Origin: Verrucomicrobiota bacterium
Lineage (GTDB): Bacteria > Verrucomicrobiota > Lentisphaeria > Oligosphaerales > JAFGRS01
DNA length: 8,410 nucleotides
Direction: 5' to 3'
Assembly (NCBI GenBank): GCA_019136035.1
Contig: JAGVUW010000476.1
Span: forward strand, 1-8,410
A model generated the notes under the pieces. That model saw nothing but the letters and a program-made list of their open reading frames with translations. It was not told the DNA's origin and did no database searches. Below, in pieces: positions 1 through 6,297 of this stretch. A program made the translations under genes and the position numbers. The first letter of the stretch is position 1. The number at the start of each line of letters is the position of its first letter.

Positions 1-870
1 GTGCTGGCCAAGATCGAAGGCCGCAACCCGGCCTACTCGGTCAAATGCCGCATCGGCGCGGCCATGATCTGGGACGCCGAGCGCCGCGGCGTCCTCAAGC
101 CCGGCATGGAGATCATTGAGCCGACCAGCGGCAATACCGGCATCGCCCTGGCCTACGTCTGCGCCGCCCGCGGCTACGCCCTCACCCTGACCATGCCCGA
201 GACCATGAGCCTGGAGCGCCGACGCGTCCTGGCCGCCTTCGGCGCCCGCCTCATCCTGACCCCAGGGGCCGAGGGCATGAAGGGCGCCATCAGCCGCGCC
301 GAGGCGATCGCAGCGGCGGACCCGCAGCACTGGTTCCTGCCGCAGCAGTTCAAGAACCCGGCCAATCCGGCCATCCACGAGCAGACGACCGGCCCGGAGA
401 TCTGGCAGGACACCGATGGCCAGGTGGATGTCTTCGTCGCCGGCGTTGGCACCGGCGGCACCATCAGCGGCGTCTCGCGCTACATCAAGCGCACCCTGGG
501 CAAGCCCCTGGTCTCGGTGGCGGTCGAACCGAGCGAGAGTCCGGTGATCCGCCAGGCCCTGGCCGGCGAGGCCCTGACCCCGGCGCCGCACAAGATTCAG
601 GGCCTGGGTGCCGGCTTCATCCCGGCGACCCTCGACCTCTCGATCATCGACCGGGTCGAGGCGGTGAGCAGCGCCGAGGCGGTGGCCATGGCGCGACGCC
701 TGGCCACCGAAGAGGGCATCTTCTGCGGCATCTCCTGCGGCGCCGCCACCGTGGCGGCCGTACGCCTGGCGCAGGAGGACGCCTTCGCCGGCAAGACCAT
801 CGTCGTCATCCTGCCCGACGCCGGTGAGCGCTACCTCTCGACCATCCTCTTCGAGGGTATCGGCGGCTGA
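1..870 (+). CDS. cysK: Cysteine synthase A (O-acetylserine sulfhydrylase), 5'-partial
   Basis: This is a cytosolic PLP enzyme that makes L-cysteine from O-acetylserine and sulfide, the last step of sulfate assimilation. The visible 289 residues match the CysK fold throughout. The PLP lysine lies in NPAYSVKCRIG (K15 of the visible part). The substrate loop TSGNTG is at 42-47, the phosphate-binding GTGGT at 150-154, HKIQGLGAGFIP at 197-208, and GISCGAA at 243-249 near the PLP pyridine nitrogen. E. coli CysK is about 323 residues with its lysine near position 42, so roughly 27 N-terminal residues lie outside the window. The first codon GTG is therefore probably an internal valine, not the start. 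The motif NPxxSVKCRIGAxMIWDAE fits the CysK type better than CysM or cystathionine beta-synthase. The gene is convergent with the next one. Recognition is from memory of the E. coli protein and is strong. Confidence 0.96.
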   Translation: MLAKIEGRNPAYSVKCRIGAAMIWDAERRGVLKPGMEIIEPTSGNTGIALAYVCAARGYALTLTMPETMSLERRRVLAAFGARLILTPGAEGMKGAISRAEAIAAADPQHWFLPQQFKNPANPAIHEQTTGPEIWQDTDGQVDVFVAGVGTGGTISGVSRYIKRTLGKPLVSVAVEPSESPVIRQALAGEALTPAPHKIQGLGAGFIPATLDLSIIDRVEAVSSAEAVAMARRLATEEGIFCGISCGAATVAAVRLAQEDAFAGKTIVVILPDAGERYLSTILFEGIGG

Positions 871-1063
871 ACAGGCGCCGCGGCGTGGCCGCAGCCGCGC
901 CGCCGCCCTGCGGGACGCCTGTCCGGCGCCCTGAAAGGGCATCCTTCGTCAGCCCAGGGCAACGCCTTGGGAAACCGGACTGGCCGACTCGCAGGCTGAA
1001 GGCCTGCGACAAGGCCGCGCGCGTCACCCCGGCCAGTCCCACACGAGCCGCGCCGCCGGCGCC
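871..1063. repeat. Hairpin-rich convergent spacer, possible dispersed repeat
   Basis: No gene is supported here. The spacer holds a run of inverted repeats. GCCCT-GAA-AGGGC is at 928-940. CCCAGGGC-AAC-GCCTTGGG is at 953-971, with one G-T pair. A nested structure follows: a 10-bp perfect inverted repeat (977-986 GGACTGGCCG with 1030-1039 CGGCCAGTCC) encloses an 8-bp hairpin TCGCAGGC-TGAAG-GCCTGCGA at 989-1009. ACAGGCG (871-877) also pairs with CGCCTGT (916-922). None is followed by a T-run, so classical intrinsic termination is not obvious. The position between convergent stops still fits a bidirectional transcript-end structure. The AGGGCAACGCCTTGGG style resembles dispersed intergenic repeats I recall from some environmental genomes; that link is inference. 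Confidence 0.6.
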
Positions 1064-2905
1064 TCATTCGTCCTCGATGACGTCCCTGGGGAGGTCGTTG
1101 ACAAGCTGGGTCAGCTCGTCGAACTTGAAGTCGATGTCGAGCACCGCGACCATGGTCCCGTTGGCATCGCGGATCGGCTCGGCGCAGGTCATGATCAGCT
1201 TGCCGGTGAAGCGCGAGAAGAACAGGTCCGACACGAAGGCCTCGCCCTTGGTGACGACTTCGCGGAACCAGTCGTGGTCGGAGAAGTTCTCGGTCATCAG
1301 CGGCCGGAAGAGGCCCTTCTCGCCGCGCTGCGTGTGCACCTGCGTCAGACGGTGGCCACTCATGTCGGTCAGCGCCATGATCTGAATCGAGGGCTCGGAC
1401 TTGACTACGTCGCGCAGGAAGGCCTCCATGCGCTTCGGGTCCATGCTCAGCACATCCGGCGAGCTGCTGACGCGCTCGGTGAGGATGCGCGCCTTGACCT
1501 CGGCGGCCATCTTGAAGCGCTGGAACTCGCTCTGGAAGAGGCTGGGCACGTGGCGTTTGGCCTGGGCGATCATCTCGTCGGTGCTGATGCCGGTGGTACG
1601 CCCTTCGGCATACTGTCCCATGACCCAGTCGTAGATCCGGCGCACCCCCGGGTGGCGCTTGCTGATCGGCTCCATGGCGCGCTCCGGCGCATTCTTGGCG
1701 ACGTACTCGTTGAGCCACTGGGCGATGCCGGCCACCCCCGACTTGTCGGTGATGGTGACATGCACCGGGCGCTTCAGCAGGGTGGTGGTGTCGAAGATGT
1801 TGTAGATCTCGTCGTTCTTCTGCACGCCGTCGATGTGGATGCCGGCGCGGGTGGTGTTGAACTCGGCGCCGACGAAGGGGTAGTTCGCCGGGATGTCGGC
1901 GCGGATGGTGTCGCGGAAGTAGTCGGCGATGTCGGTGATCACCGTGGTGTCAATGCCGCAGGCGTCGCCCATCAGGCCGATGTACTCGATGATGGCGCCC
2001 TCCAGCGGCGGATTGCCGGTGCGCTCACCAAAGCCCAGCAGCGAGGCATTCAGGCTGCTGACGCCGTAGAGCCAGGCCGTCACCGCGTTGGCGTGGACCT
2101 TGTGGAAGTCGTTGTGACCATGCCACTCGAGAAGCTGCGAGGGAACCCCCACCTCGCGGCGGAAGGCCCGCGCCAGCTTCGGCACGCTGCGCGGCAGCGC
2201 CGCGCCGGGGAAGGTCACCCCGTAGCCCATGGTGTCGCAGAGACGGATCTTGATCGGTATCCCGCTCTCCTGGCTGAGCTTCATCAGCTCCTCCGCAAAC
2301 GGCAGGCAGAAGCCCTCGATGTCGGCCCGCGTGATGTCCTCGAAGTGACAGCGCGGAATCACCCCCACCGCCAGGGCCTCCTTGACCACCGCCAGGTAGT
2401 CGTCCATCACCTTCCGCCGCGACTTGCGCAGCTTCATGAAGATGTGGTAGTCCGACACGCTCGTCAGAATGCCGGTCTCCTTCAACCCCAGGGCCTTCAC
2501 CAGCTTGAAGTCCTCGGGGTTGGCACGGATCCAGCCGGTGATCTCAGGGAACTGGAAGCCCAGGGCCTGACAGCCCTCCAGGGCCTCCCGGTCGCGGTTG
2601 CTGTACACAAAGAACTCACACTGCCGAATGATGCCGCGCGGACCGCCCAGCAGGTGCATCAGGCGGTACAGCTCGACGATGTGCTGCGGACGGTACGGCG
2701 GCCGCGCCTGCTGGCCGTCGCGGAAGGTGGTGTCGGTGATCCAGATCTCGTCGGCCGGGTCCGGAGCCTCCACAACGCCGTCGAAAAGGACCCGCGGCAC
2801 GCTCGTGTACGGAAACTGCCCACGCAGGAGGTTCGGCTCGCGAACATCCTCGAGACGGTGCCCCTGGCTGGACGCCCGCAGCGGCTCGAAACTCCAGTTG
2901 CTCAT
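1064..2905 (-). CDS. HMGL-family acyl-CoA condensing enzyme, probable Re-citrate synthase type, with C-terminal Cache-like domain
   Basis: This 613-residue protein carries a DRE-TIM metallolyase (HMGL-like) barrel related to isopropylmalate, homocitrate and Re-citrate synthases, which condense an acyl-CoA with a 2-oxoacid. The N-terminal signature DTTFRDGQQARPP is at 58-70 (catalytic R62, metal ligand D58). The metal motif HGHND is at 262-266, with N273 downstream. The second signature GFGERTGNPPLE is at 291-302, followed by a lid region with HIDGVQKNDEIYNIFDT at 357-373. F61 and the QQARPP stretch differ from the usual DTTLRDGEQ and recall Re-citrate synthases of anaerobes; automatic pipelines would probably say 2-isopropylmalate synthase. 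Residues about 485-613 form a Cache/PDC-like domain (DWFREVVTKGEAFVSD, then PIRDANGTMVAVLDIDF). No signal peptide or membrane segment is seen. The start at 2905 is chosen over 2941 because AAGGAG lies 6 nt before it. The fold is certain; the substrate is inferred. Confidence 0.85.
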   Translation of the reverse strand: MSNWSFEPLRASSQGHRLEDVREPNLLRGQFPYTSVPRVLFDGVVEAPDPADEIWITDTTFRDGQQARPPYRPQHIVELYRLMHLLGGPRGIIRQCEFFVYSNRDREALEGCQALGFQFPEITGWIRANPEDFKLVKALGLKETGILTSVSDYHIFMKLRKSRRKVMDDYLAVVKEALAVGVIPRCHFEDITRADIEGFCLPFAEELMKLSQESGIPIKIRLCDTMGYGVTFPGAALPRSVPKLARAFRREVGVPSQLLEWHGHNDFHKVHANAVTAWLYGVSSLNASLLGFGERTGNPPLEGAIIEYIGLMGDACGIDTTVITDIADYFRDTIRADIPANYPFVGAEFNTTRAGIHIDGVQKNDEIYNIFDTTTLLKRPVHVTITDKSGVAGIAQWLNEYVAKNAPERAMEPISKRHPGVRRIYDWVMGQYAEGRTTGISTDEMIAQAKRHVPSLFQSEFQRFKMAAEVKARILTERVSSSPDVLSMDPKRMEAFLRDVVKSEPSIQIMALTDMSGHRLTQVHTQRGEKGLFRPLMTENFSDHDWFREVVTKGEAFVSDLFFSRFTGKLIMTCAEPIRDANGTMVAVLDIDFKFDELTQLVNDLPRDVIEDE

Positions 2906-2911
2906 GTCGTT

Positions 2912-2917
2912 CTCCTT
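2912..2917 (-). promoter_or_regulatory. Shine-Dalgarno site of the HMGL-Cache gene
   Basis: Reading the minus strand, AAGGAG stands 6 nt before the ATG at 2905-2903. The in-frame ATG 12 codons upstream (2941) lacks such a site, so this decides the start and removes the MRCDGSGLKEND extension. Confidence 0.85.
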
Positions 2918-3071
2918 CAGACCTGACCCATCGCACCTCACCAGACGGCCGAACCCAACCGGGTGCCAAGGGATCTGCGCAAACCGCCCGAAACCATGAT
3001 CGCGATAAACACTACTGTACCGTCAGGCGACGCTCGCGTCCAAGTCCGCGAACACGATTTTGACAAGTCCA

Positions 3072-3096
3072 AGCACGAATTCGTCAAATTCGTGCT
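3072..3096. repeat. Perfect 10-bp inverted repeat, 5-nt loop
   Basis: AGCACGAATT (3072-3081) and AATTCGTGCT (3087-3096) are exact reverse complements around the loop CGTCA. A diverged relative of one arm, GAACACGATTTTGACAA, starts near 3050, so the block looks like decayed copies of one AT-richer element. It could be an operator for either divergent gene, or a noncoding repeat. Neither role is shown by the sequence. Confidence 0.65.
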
Positions 3097-3112
3097 CGGC
3101 AATCACAAAAAA

Positions 3113-3166
3113 TGACCAGTCAAATCAGTCAGACCTGTCTGACCAGTCTGACCTGTCTGACCAGTC
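3113..3166. repeat. 9-bp tandem repeat, six units
   Basis: Six consecutive 9-nt units run from 3113 to 3166: TGACCAGTC, AAATCAGTC, AGACCTGTC, TGACCAGTC, TGACCTGTC, TGACCAGTC. Units 4 and 6 equal unit 1; unit 2 is the most diverged. Each good unit contains GAC-NN-GTC, which is itself near-palindromic, so the array can fold in several registers. Because 9 is a multiple of 3, the array leaves frames open and produces spurious SDQSDL-like peptides. It is best read as a noncoding minisatellite. Confidence 0.85.
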
Positions 3167-3172
3167 CGACGT

Positions 3173-3194
3173 GCCAGGGCCATCGGCCCCTGGC
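3173..3194. repeat. GC-rich hairpin, 9-bp stem
   Basis: GCCAGGG (3173-3179) pairs with CCCTGGC (3188-3194). CC (3180-3181) pairs with GG (3185-3186) across the loop ATC, leaving C3187 bulged. It directly follows the 9-bp tandem array and precedes the G-tract. No T-run follows on either strand, so it is not called a terminator. Confidence 0.55.
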
Positions 3195-3198
3195 GCCT

Positions 3199-3235
3199 GG
3201 GGGGGGCCGGGGCTCGGGGGCGGCCGGTTGCGGGG
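3199..3235 (+). other. G-run cluster, potential G-quadruplex
   Basis: The plus strand has G8 at 3199-3206, G4 at 3209-3212, G5 at 3216-3220 and G4 at 3232-3235. Taking three Gs from each end of the first run, positions 3199-3218 satisfy the G3-N(1-7) four-run rule. It lies about 170 nt upstream of the lipoprotein start and could affect transcription or the leader RNA. It is also a likely spot for sequencing error. Confidence 0.55.
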
Positions 3236-3322
3236 CGTTGCCGGGCGAGGTTGGTCGTGTATCGTAGGCGTTCACGGTGCCGGCGACTGGGGTTGCCGGA
3301 GGCGGCGGCGAGTCGACCGCAG

Positions 3323-3352
3323 GCCGCGGCGCCGCCGTAGCGTCGCCGCGGC
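3323..3352 (+). other. Leader stem-loop before the lipoprotein gene
   Basis: GCCGCGGCG (3323-3331) and CGCCGCGGC (3344-3352) are perfect 9-bp inverted repeats with a 12-nt loop. The stem ends 18 nt before the Shine-Dalgarno site at 3371. A similar arrangement precedes the MoxR gene. A role in translation or mRNA stability is possible, but in such GC-rich DNA chance stems are common. Confidence 0.4.
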
Positions 3353-3370
3353 ATCGCGAGCGCTGAGTGC

Positions 3371-3376
3371 AGGAGG
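3371..3376 (+). promoter_or_regulatory. Shine-Dalgarno site of the lipoprotein gene
   Basis: A full AGGAGG stands 10 nt before the ATG at 3387. This marks 3387 as the intended start, even though that frame is not the frame of the mature domain. It is the main evidence that the gene is frameshifted rather than simply starting further downstream. Confidence 0.75.
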
Positions 3377-3386
3377 ATCCACAGGC

Positions 3387-5007
3387 ATGGTCGAGAGGAT
3401 GATGGCAATGCCATGGTGTGCCGCGGGGCTGGCCCTGGCGGTCCTCGCGTCGGGCTGTCGGTCGCTCTCGGGCGAGTCCAGACGGCGCGGCGCGCCGCGT
3501 GGTGCCGTCGACGGCGCCGATCGTGCACCCTGCCGCCTTCCAGGGCGAGCGCGAGACGCTCGGGTACCGCCCGCGCTTCTTCCCCACCGGCCCGGTCGCC
3601 TTCGCGCCGGACGGGACCCCGTACGTGCGCGCCTCACGCCCGGACCGCGACACCGGCGACGGCAGCGACGACGGCTTCATCCAGTTCCTCGATCCCGCCG
3701 ACGGCCGCTGGTACGCCTGGTCGCTGGTCGATATCCTGCGGCGTCACCTCGGCGCCGAGGCGGTGAGCATCGGCACCAACGTCCGGGTCAACGACACGGC
3801 CGTCCTCTGCGATGGCCTGGGCGACCTCTACGCGACCGTCCGCGTGGCGGCGCCGGTCCAGGGCGGCTTTCTTCTGCATCGCATCGCGGCGAACGGCCTC
3901 TGGCAGTGCCACCCGCTGCCGATGGTCGCCCGTCTGGAGCGCGTGCGGCCGCCGGCGGGCGCGGTGGAGGGCCCCCCGATGGTCGTGGGCCATCTCGAGG
4001 GGCGCCCCACCCTCATGTGCGTCGAGCGCGCCCCGGATGGCGCCCTGCGCCTCGGGGCGCCGGTGGCGTTCGGCCCGGCCGGCGCCGGCCTGAACCCGCC
4101 CCACTCGGGGGCGGGGCCGGTCGCCGCCACGGTCGGGCGGCGGACCTACCTCGTCTACGCCGGCGCCGAGCCGGTGCCGCACAGCGGCCAGCCGACCCAC
4201 GGCGCGCCCTTCAGAAGCCCGAAGCTCGCCGAGGCCGAGAAGGGCCCCAACCACCCCGGGACGCCGCAGTATGTGGTCAGCGTCGATCACGACACCGGCC
4301 AGGTCTCCGAGCCCGTCCTCCTGGGCTTCGGCCAGAATCCCTACTCGCCGACTCCCGACAACCACAACTGCCCGTCGATCGTGGCCGACAGCCGCGGCAT
4401 CCTGCACGTCGTCCTGGGCGCCCACCAGCACCACTTCTGGTATGTGCGCTCGCGGACGACCGCGCCGGCCAGCCGCGACGACTGGACCGCGCCCGAGGCG
4501 CTCGGGCGACGCCGGAGCTACGACTGCGGCCTGACCTACGTCGCCCTGGCCATCGACAGCCGGGACCGCCTGCACCTGGTGGCGCGGAATATGTCGCGCG
4601 GCTACGCCGCCGATGGCACGCCCCTCGCCGCCGACGCGATCAACAACGAGAGCATGATGCGCACCCTCGACTACCTGCGCGCCACGCCCCAGCCCGATGG
4701 CACGTGGGCCTGGGAGGAACTCGGCGCCCTGGTCATGCCGCTCTGGCACCGCGGCTACAGCATCTTCTACCACAAGCTCGTCCTCGACCGGCACGACCGC
4801 CTCTTCCTTAATTACAGCACCTACGCGGCCCAACTGTCCCCCGACGCCGTGGCGGTGTACCGCTCGCGCTGGCCCGAGGAGGCCGTCCCCGAGCCGCCGC
4901 CCGGGGGCCTGTGGATGCGGGCCCACGACCCCGCCATGCTGCTGAGCGACGACGGCGGCAACACCTGGCGCCTGGCCCTCACCGGCGACTTCCTCGAGGG
5001 CCGCTAG
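3387..5007 (+). CDS. BNR/Asp-box beta-propeller lipoprotein, apparently frameshifted near its N-terminus
   Basis: Translation from 3387 gives a lipoprotein signal peptide MVERMMAMPWCAAGLALAVL followed by the lipobox ASGC (Cys24 codon at 3456-3458). After that the frame turns to noise. The real domain continues in the +1 frame (about 3470 to the TAG at 5005-5007) with roughly 500 residues. It resembles BNR_4-type propellers. Visible are AFAPDGTPYVR, the block DNHNCPSIVADSRGILHVVLGAHQHHFWYVRS-like around codons 4345-4454, the strand repeat FYHKLVLDRHDRLFLNYS, and a terminal Asp-box SDDGGNTW near 4945-4968. Family members bind or cleave polysaccharides or sialoglycans, including ulvan lyases, but no catalytic set can be assigned here. 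The product would sit in the outer membrane or periplasm. If the shift is real, only a weak GTG start (3418, 3499 or 3502) could make a cytosolic form, so the gene may be a pseudogene; an assembly error is equally possible. Confidence 0.75.
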
Positions 5008-5012
5008 CAGAC

Positions 5013-5118
5013 TGTCGGACTTGGCGCCCGCCGTAGATTCATCCAATCAAAAGGAGCCTGTCGGACGTAGAGCCACGCGCGCGACAGCGCGCCGATGGCC
5101 CTAAGTCCGACAGGCTCC
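5013..5118. repeat. TGTCGGACTT inverted-repeat element with 66-nt hairpin (MITE-like)
   Basis: A perfect 14-bp inverted repeat, GGAGCCTGTCGGAC (5053-5066) and GTCCGACAGGCTCC (5105-5118), forms the base of a hairpin. The stem continues with few mismatches (TAG/CTA, GCCA/TGGC) to an inner perfect GCGCGC-GACA-GCGCGC at 5077-5092, so nearly all 66 nt pair. A third copy of the core, TGTCGGACTT at 5013-5022, lies 5 nt after the lipoprotein stop and is the exact reverse complement of 5103-5112. The minus-strand copy is followed by TTTTGATT, so it could terminate minus-strand transcripts. No transposase is present. A miniature mobile or dispersed repeat is the best guess. Confidence 0.7.
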
Positions 5119-5131
5119 CAGGCCGATGCAA

Positions 5132-5145
5132 CCGCGCCGGCGCGG
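5132..5145. repeat. Perfect 14-bp palindrome
   Basis: CCGCGCCGGCGCGG is its own reverse complement. It lies 13 nt after the hairpin element, in the spacer before the MoxR gene. It could be a dimeric operator or chance in GC-rich DNA; nothing else in the sequence discriminates. Confidence 0.4.
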
Positions 5146-5211
5146 CGGTGTCGAAGCCGGGTTGTTCGTGTCAGCGCTGGCGTTCCATGCCTGGCGCCGC
5201 CGCGTTGAGGC

Positions 5212-5241
5212 GCGACCCGCCGGCCGGCGTCGGCGGGTCGC
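5212..5241 (+). other. Leader stem-loop before the MoxR gene
   Basis: GCGACCCGCCG (5212-5222) and CGGCGGGTCGC (5231-5241) form a perfect 11-bp stem with an 8-nt loop. It ends 14 nt before the AAGGAG site. No T-run follows, so it is not a standard terminator. It would sit in the 5' leader of the moxR-DUF58 transcript if the promoter is upstream of it. No promoter boxes were convincing in 5119-5211. Confidence 0.5.
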
Positions 5242-5255
5242 CGGCATCTTCCGTG

Positions 5256-5261
5256 AAGGAG
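5256..5261 (+). promoter_or_regulatory. Shine-Dalgarno site of the MoxR gene
   Basis: AAGGAG lies 10 nt before the ATG at 5272, supporting that start. It also follows the 11-bp leader stem closely enough for that stem to influence ribosome access. Confidence 0.7.
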
Positions 5262-5271
5262 TCCTGGGCGC

Positions 5272-6297
5272 ATGAGTGTCGATGTGAAGCAGATCAGCGA
5301 GCGCGTCTCGAAGGAGAGTGCGCTCCTGGCGCAGGTCCGTGCCGAGATCGGCCGGGTGATCGTGGGTCAGACAGAGCTGGTCGACCGCCTCCTGCTGGCC
5401 CTGCTCTGCAACCACCACGTCCTCATCGAGGGCGTGCCCGGCCTGGCGAAGACGCTGACGGTGACGACCCTGGCGCGCTGTATCCAGGCCAGCTTCCGGC
5501 GCCTGCAGTTCACCCCCGACCTCCTGCCGGCCGACGTCATCGGCACGCAGATCTACAACCCGAAGTCCGGCGATTTCACCACTCGCAAGGGCCCCGTCTT
5601 CGCCAACCTCATCCTCGCCGACGAGATCAACCGCGCCCCGGCCAAGGTCCAGAGCGCCCTGCTCGAGGCTATGCAGGAACGCCAGGTGACCATCGGCGAG
5701 CAGACCTTCCCCCTCGACGACCCGTTCATGGTGCTGGCCACCCAGAACCCGGTCGAGCAGGAGGGCACCTACCCGCTGCCGGAGGCGCAGGTGGACCGCT
5801 TCATGTTCAAGCTCAAGGTCGGCTACCCGGGCCGTGACGAGGAGTTGAAGATCCTGCGGCGCATGGCCAGCAGCGCGCCGCGCCTGGAGGTGCGGCCGGT
5901 CCTGTCGCCGGGCGACGTCGTGCGCCTGCGGCGTCTCGCCGACGAGATCTACATGGACGAGAAGATCGAGGAGTACATCGTCAGCCTGGTCGAGGCCTCG
6001 CGCGAGCCGGCCAAGTACCGCCTGACCATGCCGGCGGCCGAGGCCCGGCAGGAACCCACCCCCCTCGGACAGCTCATCCGCTACGGCGCCAGCCCGCGCG
6101 CCACCATCTACCTCGCCATGGCCGCCCGCGGCCATGCCCTCCTCGACGGCCGCGGCTATGTCACCCCCCAGGACGTCAAGTCCATCGCCATGGACGTCCT
6201 CCGGCACCGCGTCATCGTCACCTACGAGGCCGAGGCCGAAGAGCGCAGCAGCGAAGATGTCGTGCAGCGTATCCTCGACAACGTCGACGTGCCATGA
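5272..6297 (+). CDS. MoxR-family AAA+ ATPase
   Basis: This 341-residue cytosolic ATPase is full length for the MoxR family. MoxR proteins act as chaperone-like ATPases that work with von Willebrand A-type partners in the maturation or activation of enzymes and envelope proteins. Walker A GVPGLAKT is at 54-61, with GLAKT as usual for MoxR. Walker B LILADE is at 113-118, followed by INRAPAKVQSALLEAMQE. Sensor 1 is ATQNP with N159, and the family block EQEGTYPLPEAQVDRF is at 162-177. Sensor 2 arginine lies in GASPRA (R276). All key ATPase residues are present, so the protein should be active. The stop overlaps the next start by 4 nt (ATGA), showing translational coupling with the DUF58 gene. The particular client cannot be told from sequence. 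Confidence 0.95.
   Translation: MSVDVKQISERVSKESALLAQVRAEIGRVIVGQTELVDRLLLALLCNHHVLIEGVPGLAKTLTVTTLARCIQASFRRLQFTPDLLPADVIGTQIYNPKSGDFTTRKGPVFANLILADEINRAPAKVQSALLEAMQERQVTIGEQTFPLDDPFMVLATQNPVEQEGTYPLPEAQVDRFMFKLKVGYPGRDEELKILRRMASSAPRLEVRPVLSPGDVVRLRRLADEIYMDEKIEEYIVSLVEASREPAKYRLTMPAAEARQEPTPLGQLIRYGASPRATIYLAMAARGHALLDGRGYVTPQDVKSIAMDVLRHRVIVTYEAEAEERSSEDVVQRILDNVDVP

Larger units (their letters stand above)
2906..3386. other. Divergent intergenic region, 481 nt
   Basis: This stretch separates two divergent genes and should hold both promoters. No convincing protein gene lies in it; open frames crossing it read through tandem repeats or GC-rich shadow. Its middle part (about 2985-3125) is noticeably more AT-rich than the rest of the window, as expected for promoter DNA. 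It includes an 8-bp palindrome ATCGCGAT just upstream of the minus-strand leader, around 2999-3007. No sigma-70 box pair was good enough to call on either strand. Minus-strand candidates such as TTGGAC with TACAGT match the consensus only weakly. The inverted repeat, tandem repeat, G-tract and leader hairpin are listed separately. Confidence 0.6.

Noticed and set aside
1274..2926. 550-codon open frame on the plus strand
   Set aside because: It is antisense to the HMGL-Cache gene; its composition (H, L, R, V, D-rich) and lack of motifs show it is a GC-driven shadow.
3113..3166. CRISPR-like array
   Set aside because: Units are 9 nt and contiguous, with no spacers and no cas genes.
3060..4811. 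583-codon open frame starting in the tandem repeat
   Set aside because: Its first part translates the 9-bp repeat and its last part is arginine/proline-rich noise over the propeller domain. Only the stretch after 3387 carries a real signal peptide.
3634..5046. 470-codon minus-strand open frame
   Set aside because: Shadow of the BNR domain; no motifs and no ribosome site.
5053..5118. Intrinsic terminator of the lipoprotein gene
   Set aside because: The plus strand has no T-run after the stem; only the minus-strand copy does, and no minus-strand gene reads into it.
5101..6207. 368-codon minus-strand open frame
   Set aside because: Antisense to moxR, which has complete Walker and sensor motifs; composition typical of a complement-strand shadow.
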